Of a stretch of DNA of 64,000 bases, positions 22,172 to 32,323 are shown piece by piece. The stretch is from NCBI RefSeq assembly GCF_900182925.1, contig NZ_LT900024.1:2728001-2792000 (forward strand), read 5' to 3'. The stretch comes from Psychrobacter sp. LV10R520-6. GTDB lineage: Bacteria > Pseudomonadota > Gammaproteobacteria > Pseudomonadales > Moraxellaceae. The position numbers and the translations under genes were made by a program. Under the pieces are notes generated by a model. It was given only the letters and a program-made list of their open reading frames with translations, had not been told where the DNA came from and searched no databases. How positions within the stretch are numbered: the stretch's first letter is position 1; every line of letters starts with the position of its first letter.

Positions 22172-22185
22172 GTTTCACGTGAAAC
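22172..22185. promoter_or_regulatory. parS-like site after a terminator
   Basis: Perfect GTTTCACGTGAAAC adjoining the T-tract of the preceding terminator. Confidence 0.75.
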
Positions 22186-22209
22186 TTTCGTTATTAATAA
22201 CTACATTTA

Positions 22210-23226
22210 CTATTCTTCGTCAGTATCAAAACGCCACGCCAATATACGGGTATTTTTTTGTCCCTGACTCATCTCAATGATGCGCATTTGTGCGACATCA
22301 AGCTGCTTTAATAATAGCTGTAACGGTTTAATGTTTTCAGATTTTGATACCAAAGTGGTAAACCAACCGACATGCTCTGCGAAGTTTTGACTCTCTTTAG
22401 CAAACTTAGTCAAAAAGGCAATCTCGCCACCCTCACTCCATAATTCTTTATGCTGACCACCAAAGTTTAGATTCTGTACGGCATCGCCAGATTTGGACGA
22501 GCTTTGATTTACTTTGTCATTCTTAGCACGGTGCTTCTGTAGATTGTTCTGCTTACGGCTATTGGATTCCATGGCTTCTTCAAGAGAAGCGTGAAATGGC
22601 GGGTTGCAGACCACCACATCAAAATAATCTTGGCGACCGATAATATTAGCAAAAATGCGCTTAGGCTCAGGTTGTAGTTTTACTTTGACCGCGCCTTTTA
22701 GCTTGGGGTTGGTTTCACAAATGAGCGCAGCCGTATTAACCGAAATGGGATCAATATCGGTGGCGGTAAAGCGCCAGCCATAACTTTGGCTACCAACAAT
22801 AGGGTAAATGGCACTGGCACCAGTACCAATATCTAGGGCATGGATTTGCTTGCCTGTTGGTGGGGTATTGTCTTCATTAATATGCGTAGTTTGCGCGAGC
22901 AGATCCGCAATATAGTGAATATAATCCGCACGTCCCGGAATTGGCGGACACAAATAACCTGCTGGAATGTCCCAAAACTTGACACCATAATAATGAGCTA
23001 GCAGTGCCTGATTGAGCACGCGCACGGCTTGATGGTCAGAGAAATTAATGGTTGGCTCGCCATTAGGGTTGGTAATGGTATGCTCCGCAAGTTCAGGCAA
23101 TGCGCGAGTTAATACGGCAAAATCGTAGCGACCTTGATGGGGATTGCGCGGATGCAGCTTGCCTAATTTTTGAATTGAAGCTGGGGATCTGTTTCTGTGA
23201 TTACTGGTGATGGGTCTACTGGTCAT
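22210..23226 (-). CDS. rlmF: 23S rRNA (adenine(1618)-N(6))-methyltransferase
   Basis: SAM-dependent methylase of 23S rRNA. Family features are [16 protein letters not shown] near the N terminus, the SAM-binding [12 protein letters not shown], the catalytic NPPFHAS, and LNFGG...ELWSEGGE. An extra hydrophilic stretch ([19 protein letters not shown]) is inserted between the NPPF motif and LNFGG. The length is 338 residues. Confidence 0.93.
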   Translation of the reverse strand: MTSRPITSNHRNRSPASIQKLGKLHPRNPHQGRYDFAVLTRALPELAEHTITNPNGEPTINFSDHQAVRVLNQALLAHYYGVKFWDIPAGYLCPPIPGRADYIHYIADLLAQTTHINEDNTPPTGKQIHALDIGTGASAIYPIVGSQSYGWRFTATDIDPISVNTAALICETNPKLKGAVKVKLQPEPKRIFANIIGRQDYFDVVVCNPPFHASLEEAMESNSRKQNNLQKHRAKNDKVNQSSSKSGDAVQNLNFGGQHKELWSEGGEIAFLTKFAKESQNFAEHVGWFTTLVSKSENIKPLQLLLKQLDVAQMRIIEMSQGQKNTRILAWRFDTDEE

Positions 23227-23292
23227 AGTGTCGGGCTTACGATGTGTGGATATAATCCGCCATTTTAGCAGATTTTGTGGCTAACTAATGTC

Positions 23293-24045
23293 TTATCGGC
23301 TACGTAAAATTAGGTTTAATCCCAATACTATCATCGCTGTGCCCAATACGCGGTCTATCCAATGCTCAAAGCGCTGAAAGCGGCGATGAATCGCAGGGAT
23401 GGATAGTAACATCACTACCGTGCTAAACCAGGCCATCTGCAAGACCATCATCCATACGCCATAGATTGCCAGCTGCCAAAGTGGTATACCTGGTGATAAT
23501 ACGAGAGTAAATATCGCCACAAAATATACCGGCGCTTTCGGATTAAACACATTACAAAAAAAGCCACGGCGCAGAATGGCGACTGTAGAGTCTGTATTGC
23601 TAGACGGTTCTTTAGTGGACTGCTCTTTAGTAGAAGGTTTTTTTGTAGAGATACTTTTATTAGAAAGTGGCTGATCTTGCTCGGTAGGCGCGGCTTGTGA
23701 AACGCTAACGACTGAATCTGTTGAGTTTGCTGAGTTTGCTGAGTTTGATAGTTTTTTAGGTTTGGCTTGAATGCCCTGCCAACCTAAATAAATAAGGTAA
23801 CTACCACCCAACCATTTGATAGCGGTCAATAATGGCTGCGAATGGGCGATTACCGTCGCCAGTCCTAATACCGAATAGATAATGTGAACGGCTAAACCCA
23901 AGGTAATACCGAAGCTACAGACTAAACCAGTGCGTCGACCTTTTGCTAAAGTCTGCTGCGAGACCAATACAAAATCAGGACCAGGTGAGGCGGCAGCGAG
24001 TAAATGGACGCTGGTGATAAGCAAAAAACCGTGCCAAAATTCCAT
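23293..24045 (-). CDS. LysE/RhtB family amino-acid exporter
   Basis: Inner-membrane exporter of about six helices. The N-terminal ASPGPDFVLVSQQTLAKGRRTG is the family signature, with WLGGSYLIYLGWQGI next. A Ser/Thr/Lys-rich insert of about 50 residues (tandem STKEPS-like units, roughly 23585-23755) sits in the central cytoplasmic loop, which is usually short. The substrate cannot be inferred. Confidence 0.88.
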   Translation of the reverse strand: MEFWHGFLLITSVHLLAAASPGPDFVLVSQQTLAKGRRTGLVCSFGITLGLAVHIIYSVLGLATVIAHSQPLLTAIKWLGGSYLIYLGWQGIQAKPKKLSNSANSANSTDSVVSVSQAAPTEQDQPLSNKSISTKKPSTKEQSTKEPSSNTDSTVAILRRGFFCNVFNPKAPVYFVAIFTLVLSPGIPLWQLAIYGVWMMVLQMAWFSTVVMLLSIPAIHRRFQRFEHWIDRVLGTAMIVLGLNLILRSR

Positions 24046-24204
24046 AAGATACTCTGAGTAACCCTATAATTAATTTAGAATTTAAAGCAATTTATGTACT
24101 TATGTCAAATAAAAATTCTAGTCTACTACTAGTATCTCACTTGCTTTGCCGTACATGGATAGCTATATTAAAAGCATACTATTAAAATTACACCCATTCT
24201 ATTA

Positions 24205-24300
24205 ATAGCGTGTAGCGGGTAAAATTTTTTTGCGTGCTGTGCGCTTCGCCAGACAGAGGCTACAAAAATTCCTCCCAGCCACACTGTATCTGTTAAATCA
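24205..24300 (-). repeat. Interspersed palindromic repeat, copy D
   Basis: Copy in the gap between lysE and the crotonase gene. It shares CTGTGCGCTTCGCCAGACAG and the CCCAGCCACACTGTATCTGT tail with copies F and G. Confidence 0.7.
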
Positions 24301-24315
24301 AAAAAGGACAACACT

Positions 24316-25104
24316 ATGACCACTACCAACGACCGTATTACTTATGAGACTCAAGAGTATATCTGTCTCATCGGACTGAATCGTGCTGATAAACGCAATG
24401 CTTTTGACAGCCATATGATTGCGCAGTTGTCTGACGCGCTTACCCGTTACGATAATGACGATAATCTACGCTGTGCATTAATATTTGCGCATGGTGAGCA
24501 TTTCACCGCAGGTCTTGACCTAATGGAGCTACAGGATAAATGGGACAAGGGCGCGTTTGAATTTGATGACAGCCAAATCGATCCGTGGGGTATCGGTGGT
24601 AAATTACGATCTAAACCTGTCGTCGTTGCAATACAAGGCACCTGTTTTACCGCTGGGATTGAGCTGATGCTTAATAGCGATGTGGTCGTCGCTAGCGATA
24701 ATTGCAACTTTGCCCAAATGGAAGTACAGCGCGGTATCATGCCGTTTGGCGGGGCGACCGTCCGCTTCGTACAAGCTGCTGGTTGGCAAAAAGCCATGCC
24801 GTATCTATTAACCGGCAAGCCATTCGATGCGCAAACTGCTGAAAATCTTAATCTAGTCAGTGAAGTGGTCACCAACGGTACAGAATATGAGCGTGCACTC
24901 ACTCTCGCGCAAGAGATTTGCCAGTCGGCACCGCTTGGCGTCCAAGCGCTGTTATCTTCGGCACAAGATGCAAGTCGTAATGGAGCTGCGGCAGCGTTGG
25001 CTAATATTCATAGCTTTCTGCCACCGCTATTTCATTCAGAAGACGCCAAAGAAGGTGCTATGGCGATGGTTGAGAGGCGTGAGGCTGAGTTTAAGGGGCG
25101 TTAG
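24316..25104 (+). CDS. Enoyl-CoA hydratase/isomerase (crotonase) family protein
   Basis: A 262-residue crotonase-fold enzyme acting on a CoA thioester. The oxyanion-hole segments GEHFTAGLDL and GTCFTAGIELMLNSDVVVAS are present. The usual second catalytic Glu region reads FAQMEVQRGIMPFGG. The exact substrate is unknown. AGGA precedes the ATG. It ends only 35 bp before the Gabija cassette, which marks the left edge of that insertion. Confidence 0.9.
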   Translation: MTTTNDRITYETQEYICLIGLNRADKRNAFDSHMIAQLSDALTRYDNDDNLRCALIFAHGEHFTAGLDLMELQDKWDKGAFEFDDSQIDPWGIGGKLRSKPVVVAIQGTCFTAGIELMLNSDVVVASDNCNFAQMEVQRGIMPFGGATVRFVQAAGWQKAMPYLLTGKPFDAQTAENLNLVSEVVTNGTEYERALTLAQEICQSAPLGVQALLSSAQDASRNGAAAALANIHSFLPPLFHSEDAKEGAMAMVERREAEFKGR

Positions 25105-25139
25105 TTTTTTTTTAAATATAACTTATAGGACATTTATAA

Positions 25140-27218
25140 ATGTACATATCAAAAATAAAGATAGAAAATTTTAGGAATTTTAAAAGTAATGAAATTGAGT
25201 TCAATGATGGTATTAATGTCATTATAGGTCATAACAATGCTGGTAAATCTAACCTCATCAGGGCGTTAGGATTAGTCTTAAACCAAAATTCTAAAAAGCG
25301 TTTAACAGTTAACGATTTTAATATGAATGCTTCTCTAGATGAGCTAAGACAGCACTCTCCAAAAGTGTCTATTACAGTAATAATTTCTAAGGGTAAAACC
25401 TCTAACAACGATGACCTAGTTACGGTCAGCGAATGGTTAACTTCACTTACTGAAGATTATGAGGCTAAGCTTACCTATGAATTCTTTTTACCTGAGAAAT
25501 ATGAGCAAAAGTATTTAGAAGAAATTAATCAGTTAGTCCAATCAAATGAACAATTAAGTCCGAAAGATTTGATAGGTAAAGCTTTCAAAACTATTGATAA
25601 TGAATTTCTACGGCTTTATACCCATAAAATATGGGGAGGTGAAGTCACTAACCAAAACCAAGCAGATAGTGAATTACTACAGAGATTTGACTTCCAGTTT
25701 CTTGATGCTATTAGAGACGTCGAAAGGGATCTTGTTTCTGGTCGTAATGTAATGCTAAAAGAAGTTCTGCATTTCTTTCTAGATTACGAGATTAAAAGTT
25801 CAACCGATAAAACCTTAGATAAAAATAAAGAGATAAAAAGCAAGTCGAAACAATTTTCTGAGGACTCTTCAACATTGATTGGAGTCTTAGATAAAAGAAT
25901 AGAAAGTGGTAAAAAAGCAATATTATCTTATGCTAGTCAAACGGGTGCTTCTTTAAAAGCCACACCTAATTTTGAGGGTGAAACATCAGATATAGAAATG
26001 TTGAGCTTTTTAAGACTTATTGTAGAGGAAGCAGGATTTAAAATTCCTGTTTCTCATAATGGATTGGGTTATAACAATCTTATTTATATTTCAATACTTC
26101 TTGCAAAAATGCAAGCTAATGCAGATGAGGAATATTTTGGAGGAAACTCCAAAATTTTTCCAATGCTTGTTATAGAAGAGCCAGAAGCTCATTTGCACCC
26201 TTCTATGCAAGATAAATTTCTAAAGTTTCTGAAAACTAATATTAGCAATGATACTGTTAGACAAATATTTATTACTTCACACTCAACTCATGTAACATCA
26301 GCAACAGAGTTAGAAGAGATAATATGCTTACATCATGATATTGATGAAAGCACTAGAGTTGGATATTTAGGCAAAATCTTCGATGATTCCTCTGAAGACA
26401 AAAAATCTAAGAAATACATACAACGTTTTCTAGATGCCACCAAGTCCAATATGCTATTTGCTGAAAAAATTATATTAGTAGAAGGAATAGCAGAGCAACT
26501 GCTTATTAGTATTTTGGCAAAGTATTTAAATTTGTCTCTAGAAGATAATCATATTATTGTGGTTAATATAGGTGGTAGATATTTTGATCATTTTTTAAAA
26601 ATGTTTGATGTTCATTTAAATAGCTCAGCAGTATTAAAAAAAGTGGTGTGTCTCACCGATAGAGATCCAGAAAGAAAAATTGGTAATGGGAAATTTCATA
26701 AATGTTATCCATTTGAATATGGAATACCTAGTGATAATGTTGAATATAAAAATCATTCGCAAGAGCCAATAGATAAATATATAGCCTATGAACACATAAA
26801 ATTTTTTAGCCAAGAAGATGGTAAAGGAAAGACATTTGAATATGATTTGGCTCTATACAATCCAAAATGTAAATTATTACTGACTGAAAGCATGTCTAAT
26901 AAGTCTGAAATCGAAGAAATGATGGGGTTAGATGATACTTATACAATAGATGATTACTTAGATAAATTAAGTGGTAATAGGGAACTTAGTACAGAAAATC
27001 AAAGAATTAAGGAAGCGATTGAAGCACTAGGTGATACTTGGAGTGAAGAAGATAAGATAAAAGCCGTTATAGCTTCAAGATATTTAAACTCTATTGGTAA
27101 AGGTGAGAATGCACTAGAGCTAGCCTATGCGCTTGAGGAAAATCTAACTGATAACATCGAAAATTTCGTTGTACCTGAGTATATTAAGGAGGCTTTAGAA
27201 TGGATATGCGACGAATAG
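25140..27218 (+). CDS. gajA: Gabija-type OLD-family ATP-dependent nuclease (GajA-like)
   Basis: A 692-residue antiphage nuclease. The N-terminal ABC-type ATPase shows MYISKIKIENFRNF, Walker A GHNNAGKSN (30-38), Walker B MLVIEEPEAHLHP (Glu346/347) and the ITSHSTH switch. A C-terminal TOPRIM nuclease domain follows, with ILVEG (Glu448) and the acidic pair TDRDP (Asp507/Asp509). The C terminus (VPEYIKEALEWICDE) is typical of OLD nucleases. It is longer than the ~580-residue founding GajA. The 3' end overlaps the helicase gene by 19 bp, so the pair is translationally linked. In known Gabija systems this protein nicks phage DNA when nucleotide pools fall. The DNA is AT-richer than the flanking genes, suggesting acquisition. 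Confidence 0.85.
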   Translation: MYISKIKIENFRNFKSNEIEFNDGINVIIGHNNAGKSNLIRALGLVLNQNSKKRLTVNDFNMNASLDELRQHSPKVSITVIISKGKTSNNDDLVTVSEWLTSLTEDYEAKLTYEFFLPEKYEQKYLEEINQLVQSNEQLSPKDLIGKAFKTIDNEFLRLYTHKIWGGEVTNQNQADSELLQRFDFQFLDAIRDVERDLVSGRNVMLKEVLHFFLDYEIKSSTDKTLDKNKEIKSKSKQFSEDSSTLIGVLDKRIESGKKAILSYASQTGASLKATPNFEGETSDIEMLSFLRLIVEEAGFKIPVSHNGLGYNNLIYISILLAKMQANADEEYFGGNSKIFPMLVIEEPEAHLHPSMQDKFLKFLKTNISNDTVRQIFITSHSTHVTSATELEEIICLHHDIDESTRVGYLGKIFDDSSEDKKSKKYIQRFLDATKSNMLFAEKIILVEGIAEQLLISILAKYLNLSLEDNHIIVVNIGGRYFDHFLKMFDVHLNSSAVLKKVVCLTDRDPERKIGNGKFHKCYPFEYGIPSDNVEYKNHSQEPIDKYIAYEHIKFFSQEDGKGKTFEYDLALYNPKCKLLLTESMSNKSEIEEMMGLDDTYTIDDYLDKLSGNRELSTENQRIKEAIEALGDTWSEEDKIKAVIASRYLNSIGKGENALELAYALEENLTDNIENFVVPEYIKEALEWICDE

Positions 27219-28978
27219 AGCCTATAGAAATTACATCAGCTAATAAGCTCGATAATATTGAACATCATTTTAGAGTATCAGCTGGACCAGGAGCTGGTAA
27301 AACACACTGGCTCATCAGCCATATTAAAGAAGTTCTACATAACTCTGAACGGTTAGAGAAAAGTAGAAAAGTAGCCTGTATTACTTATACTAATACAGCA
27401 GTAGAGATAATTTGCGATAGGCTAGGTTCATCGTCTAATCAAGTAGAGGTTTCAACAATTCATAGCTTTTTATATAGACATGTTATAAAGCCATATCTGC
27501 ATTTCATTGCAGATGAATATGGTTTTGATATGTCTAGATTAGATGGGCATGATGAAATCAAGATATCTAAGAAAAAGATAAGGGAGTGGATAACAAATCA
27601 CTCCAGTAAACATCTTTTAAAGTCACGTTATAGTGTTAGTTCTCTTACTGATAGACCTGAAAATCTTAATAAAATAGCTAGATGGCTCAATACTTTAACG
27701 TGTGAATTTAATGATGAGAATAGTTTGGTTTTCAGAGCTGATAGATCTGAAAGTTATATTTATGAAGAAAAAGAAAGGATTTATTTGAATACTAAAGCTA
27801 TTGATGTGTTGGAGACAAACCTTAATTCTTTTAAAGAGTTATACTGGAATAACGGTTATTTACATCACGATGATGTATTGTTCTTTAGCTTTCAAATTAT
27901 AAAAAACTATCCTTTTGTCCTAGATGTTTTAAGAGCTAAGTTTCCCTACTTTTTTGTAGATGAATTTCAAGATAGTAACCCTATTCAGGTTGAGTTGCTT
28001 CGTCAGATTGGAGAGCGAGATACTATCGTAGGCATTATTGGTGACAAGGCGCAGTCTATATTTCAGTTCCAAGGTGCCAACCCAAAACAGTTTGACGATT
28101 TTCAGCTAGAAGGTATACGAGATTATAAAATAGATAATAATAGACGTAGTACGAAAGAGATTATTAACTTACTAAATCATATAAGACCTGAATTTAAACA
28201 ACAAGGTCAAAACGATTTTAATGGAAACAAGCCTATCCTTTACATTGGAAATAGATTAGATGTTTTACATAAAATAAAAAACGAACAATCGGGAGAGGAT
28301 GTCATAACACTTTCTTGGAGAAATATAACAGCTAATGCTTTGAAGAAAGATATAGAAGGAAAAAATTTAGATGATAAGGTTTTTGATGAATTAAGAGATT
28401 TTGATAATGTTAAACGTTATAGGCTAGTCATAGCATGTGTAAAAGCAGTAGAACTATGTCGTGAAAATAAAATTAAAGAAGCTTTGAATGAGCTTAAAAG
28501 GTATTTTGGGAGAAGTAATCAAAGTAAACGAGATGCACTCGACTTACTTTTTTTCCTAAATAGTAGATATAGCGAATATTGTGATGAACCATTAATAATT
28601 TTTTATAATATACTGCGAATAGATTCTGGTATTGATAAATTACCAAAGATATCTAGTGGAAAACCTAAAAAATTTTATGAAAATAATTATTATAAAGCCC
28701 TTTCGCTTTGTGTAAATATTACTGAGGATGCAAGCAATAATATAACAATACATAAATCGAAAGGTGCTGAATTTGAGAATGTTTTACTTGTCCTCGATAA
28801 CGAAAAAGAACTTAATTTTATAACTGTTCCTAATCTAAATGGACTAGAAGAACATAGGCTTAGGTATGTTGCTATTAGTAGGGCTATAAAAAATTTATTT
28901 ATCACAGTGCCAGAGTTGAGTAAGGAAAAGGCTGAACTAATTGACTCTTTAGGGTTAATAGATACTGTTAGAATCTAG
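27200..28978 (+). CDS. gajB: Gabija-type UvrD/PcrA-like helicase (GajB-like)
   Basis: A 592-residue superfamily 1 helicase. All main motifs are visible: Walker A GPGAGKT (29-35), CITYTNTA, STIHSF, DEFQD (254-258), GIIGDKAQSIFQFQGA, NNRRSTKE, the motif V region IHKSKGAEFENVLLV, and motif VI RYVAISRA. It starts inside gajA with AAGGAGG 7 nt upstream of the ATG. Pairing of an OLD-TOPRIM nuclease with a UvrD-like helicase defines Gabija. The alternative is an unrelated class 2 OLD/helicase pair with a repair role. Confidence 0.85.
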   Translation: MDMRRIEPIEITSANKLDNIEHHFRVSAGPGAGKTHWLISHIKEVLHNSERLEKSRKVACITYTNTAVEIICDRLGSSSNQVEVSTIHSFLYRHVIKPYLHFIADEYGFDMSRLDGHDEIKISKKKIREWITNHSSKHLLKSRYSVSSLTDRPENLNKIARWLNTLTCEFNDENSLVFRADRSESYIYEEKERIYLNTKAIDVLETNLNSFKELYWNNGYLHHDDVLFFSFQIIKNYPFVLDVLRAKFPYFFVDEFQDSNPIQVELLRQIGERDTIVGIIGDKAQSIFQFQGANPKQFDDFQLEGIRDYKIDNNRRSTKEIINLLNHIRPEFKQQGQNDFNGNKPILYIGNRLDVLHKIKNEQSGEDVITLSWRNITANALKKDIEGKNLDDKVFDELRDFDNVKRYRLVIACVKAVELCRENKIKEALNELKRYFGRSNQSKRDALDLLFFLNSRYSEYCDEPLIIFYNILRIDSGIDKLPKISSGKPKKFYENNYYKALSLCVNITEDASNNITIHKSKGAEFENVLLVLDNEKELNFITVPNLNGLEEHRLRYVAISRAIKNLFITVPELSKEKAELIDSLGLIDTVRI

Positions 28979-29469
28979 TGAACATAAACGTAAGTATTCA
29001 TTTTAAGCGTTAAAATAAAACAGCTTTAAAGCCTAAATGAAACCCTTGGTTTTTAATAATAAGTCGCCTTGAAGCGCGGCTTAGCCCTGGCATGAAAGCT
29101 ATCAAAAAATTGTACTGCAATTTTATGTTCGTAAGAGAAAATACCTTAAAGGGAGTTTTTTAACGGCTATTCTGCTGACGATAATGGCGATGCAGACTGT
29201 GGGGGGAGGTGTTGTTGATGTAAAGTAACGCATCTAGACACTTTAGTCTGCACGGCATTGATTATGCAGATAATAGCGTATATCAAAATCTTGTTACTTC
29301 CTTACCACAATCATCATTCACTGTTTACTCTCCAAATTCCACCCTAACCAAAACCCCAACTCAAGCAATCACCAAAATAGTCATAAATAATCGTCACTCT
29401 AACCGCCATCACCTCGCCTAAACTTGTTAAAATAGCACACCAATTTTATCTATTGATGGACACCCATTT
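28979..29469. other. Non-coding gap between the Gabija cassette and guaA
   Basis: No convincing gene. A small hairpin AAAATTG-TACTG-CAATTTT lies at 29106-29124. The right junction of the acquired cassette must lie here; I see no direct repeat matching the left side. The guaA leader occupies the last ~60 bp. Confidence 0.5.
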
Positions 29470-31077
29470 ATGACAACCGCCACCACGCCCAATACTGCCA
29501 CCCCAACTATTAAAGAAGACCGCATCTTAATTCTTGATTTTGGCTCGCAGTACAGTCAGCTTATCGCCCGCCGTGTACGTGATTCAGGCGTATTTTGCGA
29601 GATGTTCCCCTACGATATCGACACTCATCACATCGCCGAATTTGGTGCGAAAGGTATTATCTTATCGGGTGGTCCTGAGAGTGTGCATGCTGAGAACAGC
29701 CCGCGTATTAACGAGGCAGTATTTGACTTGGGCGTACCAGTATTAGGCATTTGCTACGGTATGCAAGCGATGGCAGAGCGCTTCGATGGACAAGTTCACG
29801 CCAGTGACGTGCATGAGTTTGGCGCATCGACTATCAATATCGATGGCAAATCCACACTTATAGATGGTATTGAAGACGCAGCGGGTAAGCTCAATGTTTG
29901 GATGAGTCATGGCGATAAAGTGATTGATGCGCCACAAGGCTTCGATATCGTCGCCAGTACGCCGAGCTGCCCGATTGCGATTATGGCTGATGATACGCGT
30001 CATTATTATGGTCTACAGTTCCATCCTGAAGTCACTCATACCGCGCAAGGTCAGGCGTTACTAGGACGTTTTGTCCATGATATTTCTGGCTGTGCGGGCA
30101 GCTGGACGTCTGATAATATTATCGATATGCGTATTGAACAATTGCAAAAGAAAATTGGTGATAAGCAAGTATTGCTAGGCTTATCAGGCGGTGTGGACAG
30201 TTCAGTCGTGGCGGCATTATTGCATAAAGCTATTGGTGATCAGCTGACTTGTGTGTTTGTTGATACTGGCCTGTTGCGCCTGCACGAAGGCGATCAAGTC
30301 ATGCAGATATTCGCAGAAAATATGGGTGTTAAAGTCATTCGCGTTGATGCCGAAGAATTATTCTTAACCGCGCTGGCTGGCGAGTCTGATCCTGAAGCCA
30401 AACGTAAAATCATCGGTAAGACTTTTATTGATGTTTTCGCTGAGAGCGCCCGTCAAGTGAGCGAGCAAGGCGATGGTAAAGTCGTTGAATTCTTAGCGCA
30501 AGGGACGATTTATCCTGACGTGATTGAATCGGCCAAGTCGCATCAAGGTAAAGCGCACGTGATTAAGAGCCATCATAATGTTGGCGGTTTGCCAGATGAT
30601 TTGGCATTTCAATTGGTTGAGCCGTTACGTGATTTGTTTAAAGATGAAGTCCGTAAATTGGGTCTTACCCTTGGGTTACCCGCAAAGATGATTAACCGTC
30701 ATCCGTTCCCAGGACCCGGTTTGGGCGTGCGTATCTTAGGCGAAGTTACCAAAGAGTTTGCTGATATCTTACGTGCAGCTGATGCTATCTTTATGGAAGA
30801 GTTAGAAAAATCTGGCTGGTATGAGAAGACCGCGCAAGCGTTTGCGGTATTCCAACCGATCAAATCTGTCGGCGTGGTTGGCGATGGTCGCCGTTATGCG
30901 TGGGTGATTGCGCTACGTGCTGTTGAGACTGTGGACTTTATGACTGCGCGCTTTGCGCATCTACCGTATGATTTGATTGAGACCGTGTCTAATCGCATTA
31001 TGAACGAGATTGCCGAGGTGTCACGGGTCACTTATGATGTGTCGAGCAAGCCGCCTGCTACTATTGAGTGGGAATAA
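29470..31077 (+). CDS. guaA: GMP synthase (glutamine-hydrolysing)
   Basis: Converts XMP to GMP. An N-terminal class I glutamine amidotransferase (GICYGMQ with the nucleophilic Cys; FHPEVTHT with the catalytic His) is followed by the ATP-PPase domain ([17 protein letters not shown]) and the C-terminal dimerisation domain ending PPATIEWE. The length, 535 residues, is standard. It is flanked on both sides by AT-rich accessory genes. Confidence 0.98.
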   Translation: MTTATTPNTATPTIKEDRILILDFGSQYSQLIARRVRDSGVFCEMFPYDIDTHHIAEFGAKGIILSGGPESVHAENSPRINEAVFDLGVPVLGICYGMQAMAERFDGQVHASDVHEFGASTINIDGKSTLIDGIEDAAGKLNVWMSHGDKVIDAPQGFDIVASTPSCPIAIMADDTRHYYGLQFHPEVTHTAQGQALLGRFVHDISGCAGSWTSDNIIDMRIEQLQKKIGDKQVLLGLSGGVDSSVVAALLHKAIGDQLTCVFVDTGLLRLHEGDQVMQIFAENMGVKVIRVDAEELFLTALAGESDPEAKRKIIGKTFIDVFAESARQVSEQGDGKVVEFLAQGTIYPDVIESAKSHQGKAHVIKSHHNVGGLPDDLAFQLVEPLRDLFKDEVRKLGLTLGLPAKMINRHPFPGPGLGVRILGEVTKEFADILRAADAIFMEELEKSGWYEKTAQAFAVFQPIKSVGVVGDGRRYAWVIALRAVETVDFMTARFAHLPYDLIETVSNRIMNEIAEVSRVTYDVSSKPPATIEWE

Positions 31078-31106
31078 AATCCTGCTTAATTCTTAACTTC
31101 AAATAG

Positions 31107-31138
31107 AAAAAGCACTCAACTTGGTTGGGTGCTTTTTT
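31107..31138 (+). terminator. guaA terminator
   Basis: Hairpin AAAGCACTCAAC-TTG-GTTGGGTGCTTT followed by T's, 30 bp after the stop codon. Confidence 0.85.
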
Positions 31139-31247
31139 GAAATCACAGTTATGAAAAATTTGTTGATATCCAATATTGCTGACTATTGTGCTATCTTCAA
31201 ATCTAGCTTTAGGTGTCAAGACCTTACTCAATAAAAAGGATTTCTAA

Positions 31248-32231
31248 GTGGGTGAAAATTCTAAAAAAGAAGGGAAACAGCTTTCAGTTATGGAAATGCT
31301 TAATAAGTCTCAGACACAATTAGACTCACTCTCTATTGCTAGTAGAGCAACAGAGAGTATGCTGAGGATGGCAAAATATGAACAAATGAATTCAGCTGCT
31401 AGTATTGCAAGCAAGGCTTTTCAACAATCAAGTTTAATGCCTAGCTATTTTGAAAATCAAAGCGCGATAGCAAGATTTGCACAGTCACGAGCTGAAGAAG
31501 CAGTTATCTTCAAAGATCCATCTGTAGATATTATGAAGATGATAAATCCATATAATAGTTTAATTTCAAACATCACTCAAAACCTAGCTAAAACCATGAC
31601 GGAATTAGCAGATCCTATTACAGAGCTAATGAAACCTTTAGTAAGTATATCGCAATCAATGATTGTTGCAGCTGATCTTTATAAAGAATCTGAATTTGCA
31701 AAGAATATTTATGCTATCTCAAAATCACAAGAGCTGAATAATTTGACGCTTAAAATGTCAAACGCTATCAAGCAAATTAACGACATTAGTGAATTGGAAT
31801 CTTTTAAAGCATTATCTAGATTAGACAACTTTCCTTCTGAAAGTATTATGCCGATTGATTTTAATAGTATTCCAGATGTACAAGAGGATTTTAGTACAAC
31901 TGTGCTAGAACTAGATTCAAAGATAAGTGAGGAACTATCTACTGTAGATGATTTTAATGAGTTGTCTGAAGAACGACGTACTATTTTGCTTGATTTATAT
32001 CGAACTTACTATTATCCAATAATATTAAATTGTCTAGTTATACTTATGTGGTTGCAAGTTTTTTTAGATGAAAAGTTAGACCTAACGAATAATACCTTTA
32101 TCTTTGTTGAAAAATCAAAAGAGACGTTATCTTATATAAGTAATGTCTATCGACCGAACCCATCAGGAGTAATGGATGGTCTAATCGGAACTGCAATATT
32201 CACACTATTAATGAAGGTTTTTGGGCAGTGA
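31248..32231 (+). CDS. Hypothetical protein with two C-terminal hydrophobic segments
   Basis: A 327-residue protein that I do not recognise. It uses a GTG start with AAGGA 7 nt upstream. The first ~240 residues are predicted helical and rich in Ser, Ala, Met and Leu, with no catalytic motif. Two hydrophobic stretches near the C terminus (YYYPIILNCLVILMWLQVFL, and LIGTAIFTLLMKVF at the very end) could be membrane helices. The DNA is clearly AT-richer than guaA and resembles the Gabija genes. It stands alone between two terminators. A helical domain plus a small membrane module next to a defence cassette allows, but does not show, a role as an effector. Confidence 0.75.
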   Translation: MGENSKKEGKQLSVMEMLNKSQTQLDSLSIASRATESMLRMAKYEQMNSAASIASKAFQQSSLMPSYFENQSAIARFAQSRAEEAVIFKDPSVDIMKMINPYNSLISNITQNLAKTMTELADPITELMKPLVSISQSMIVAADLYKESEFAKNIYAISKSQELNNLTLKMSNAIKQINDISELESFKALSRLDNFPSESIMPIDFNSIPDVQEDFSTTVLELDSKISEELSTVDDFNELSEERRTILLDLYRTYYYPIILNCLVILMWLQVFLDEKLDLTNNTFIFVEKSKETLSYISNVYRPNPSGVMDGLIGTAIFTLLMKVFGQ

Positions 32232-32285
32232 TAAGTTAGCATATCTTACAGTTAATAAACTATTAATAAACTATTAAAAAAACAT

Positions 32286-32313
32286 AAAAAAACCCATGAG
32301 ATCATGGGCTTTT
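32286..32313. terminator. Bidirectional terminator
   Basis: Hairpin CCCATGA-GA-TCATGGG with A's on the left and T's on the right. It sits between the orphan gene (plus) and the MDR remnant (minus). Confidence 0.75.
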
Positions 32314-32323
32314 CCTTTTGACT

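Noticed and set aside
29106..29124. Hairpin between the Gabija cassette and guaA as an attachment site or RNA
   Set aside because: Seven-base A/T-rich stem with no matching copy at the left junction; too weak to call.
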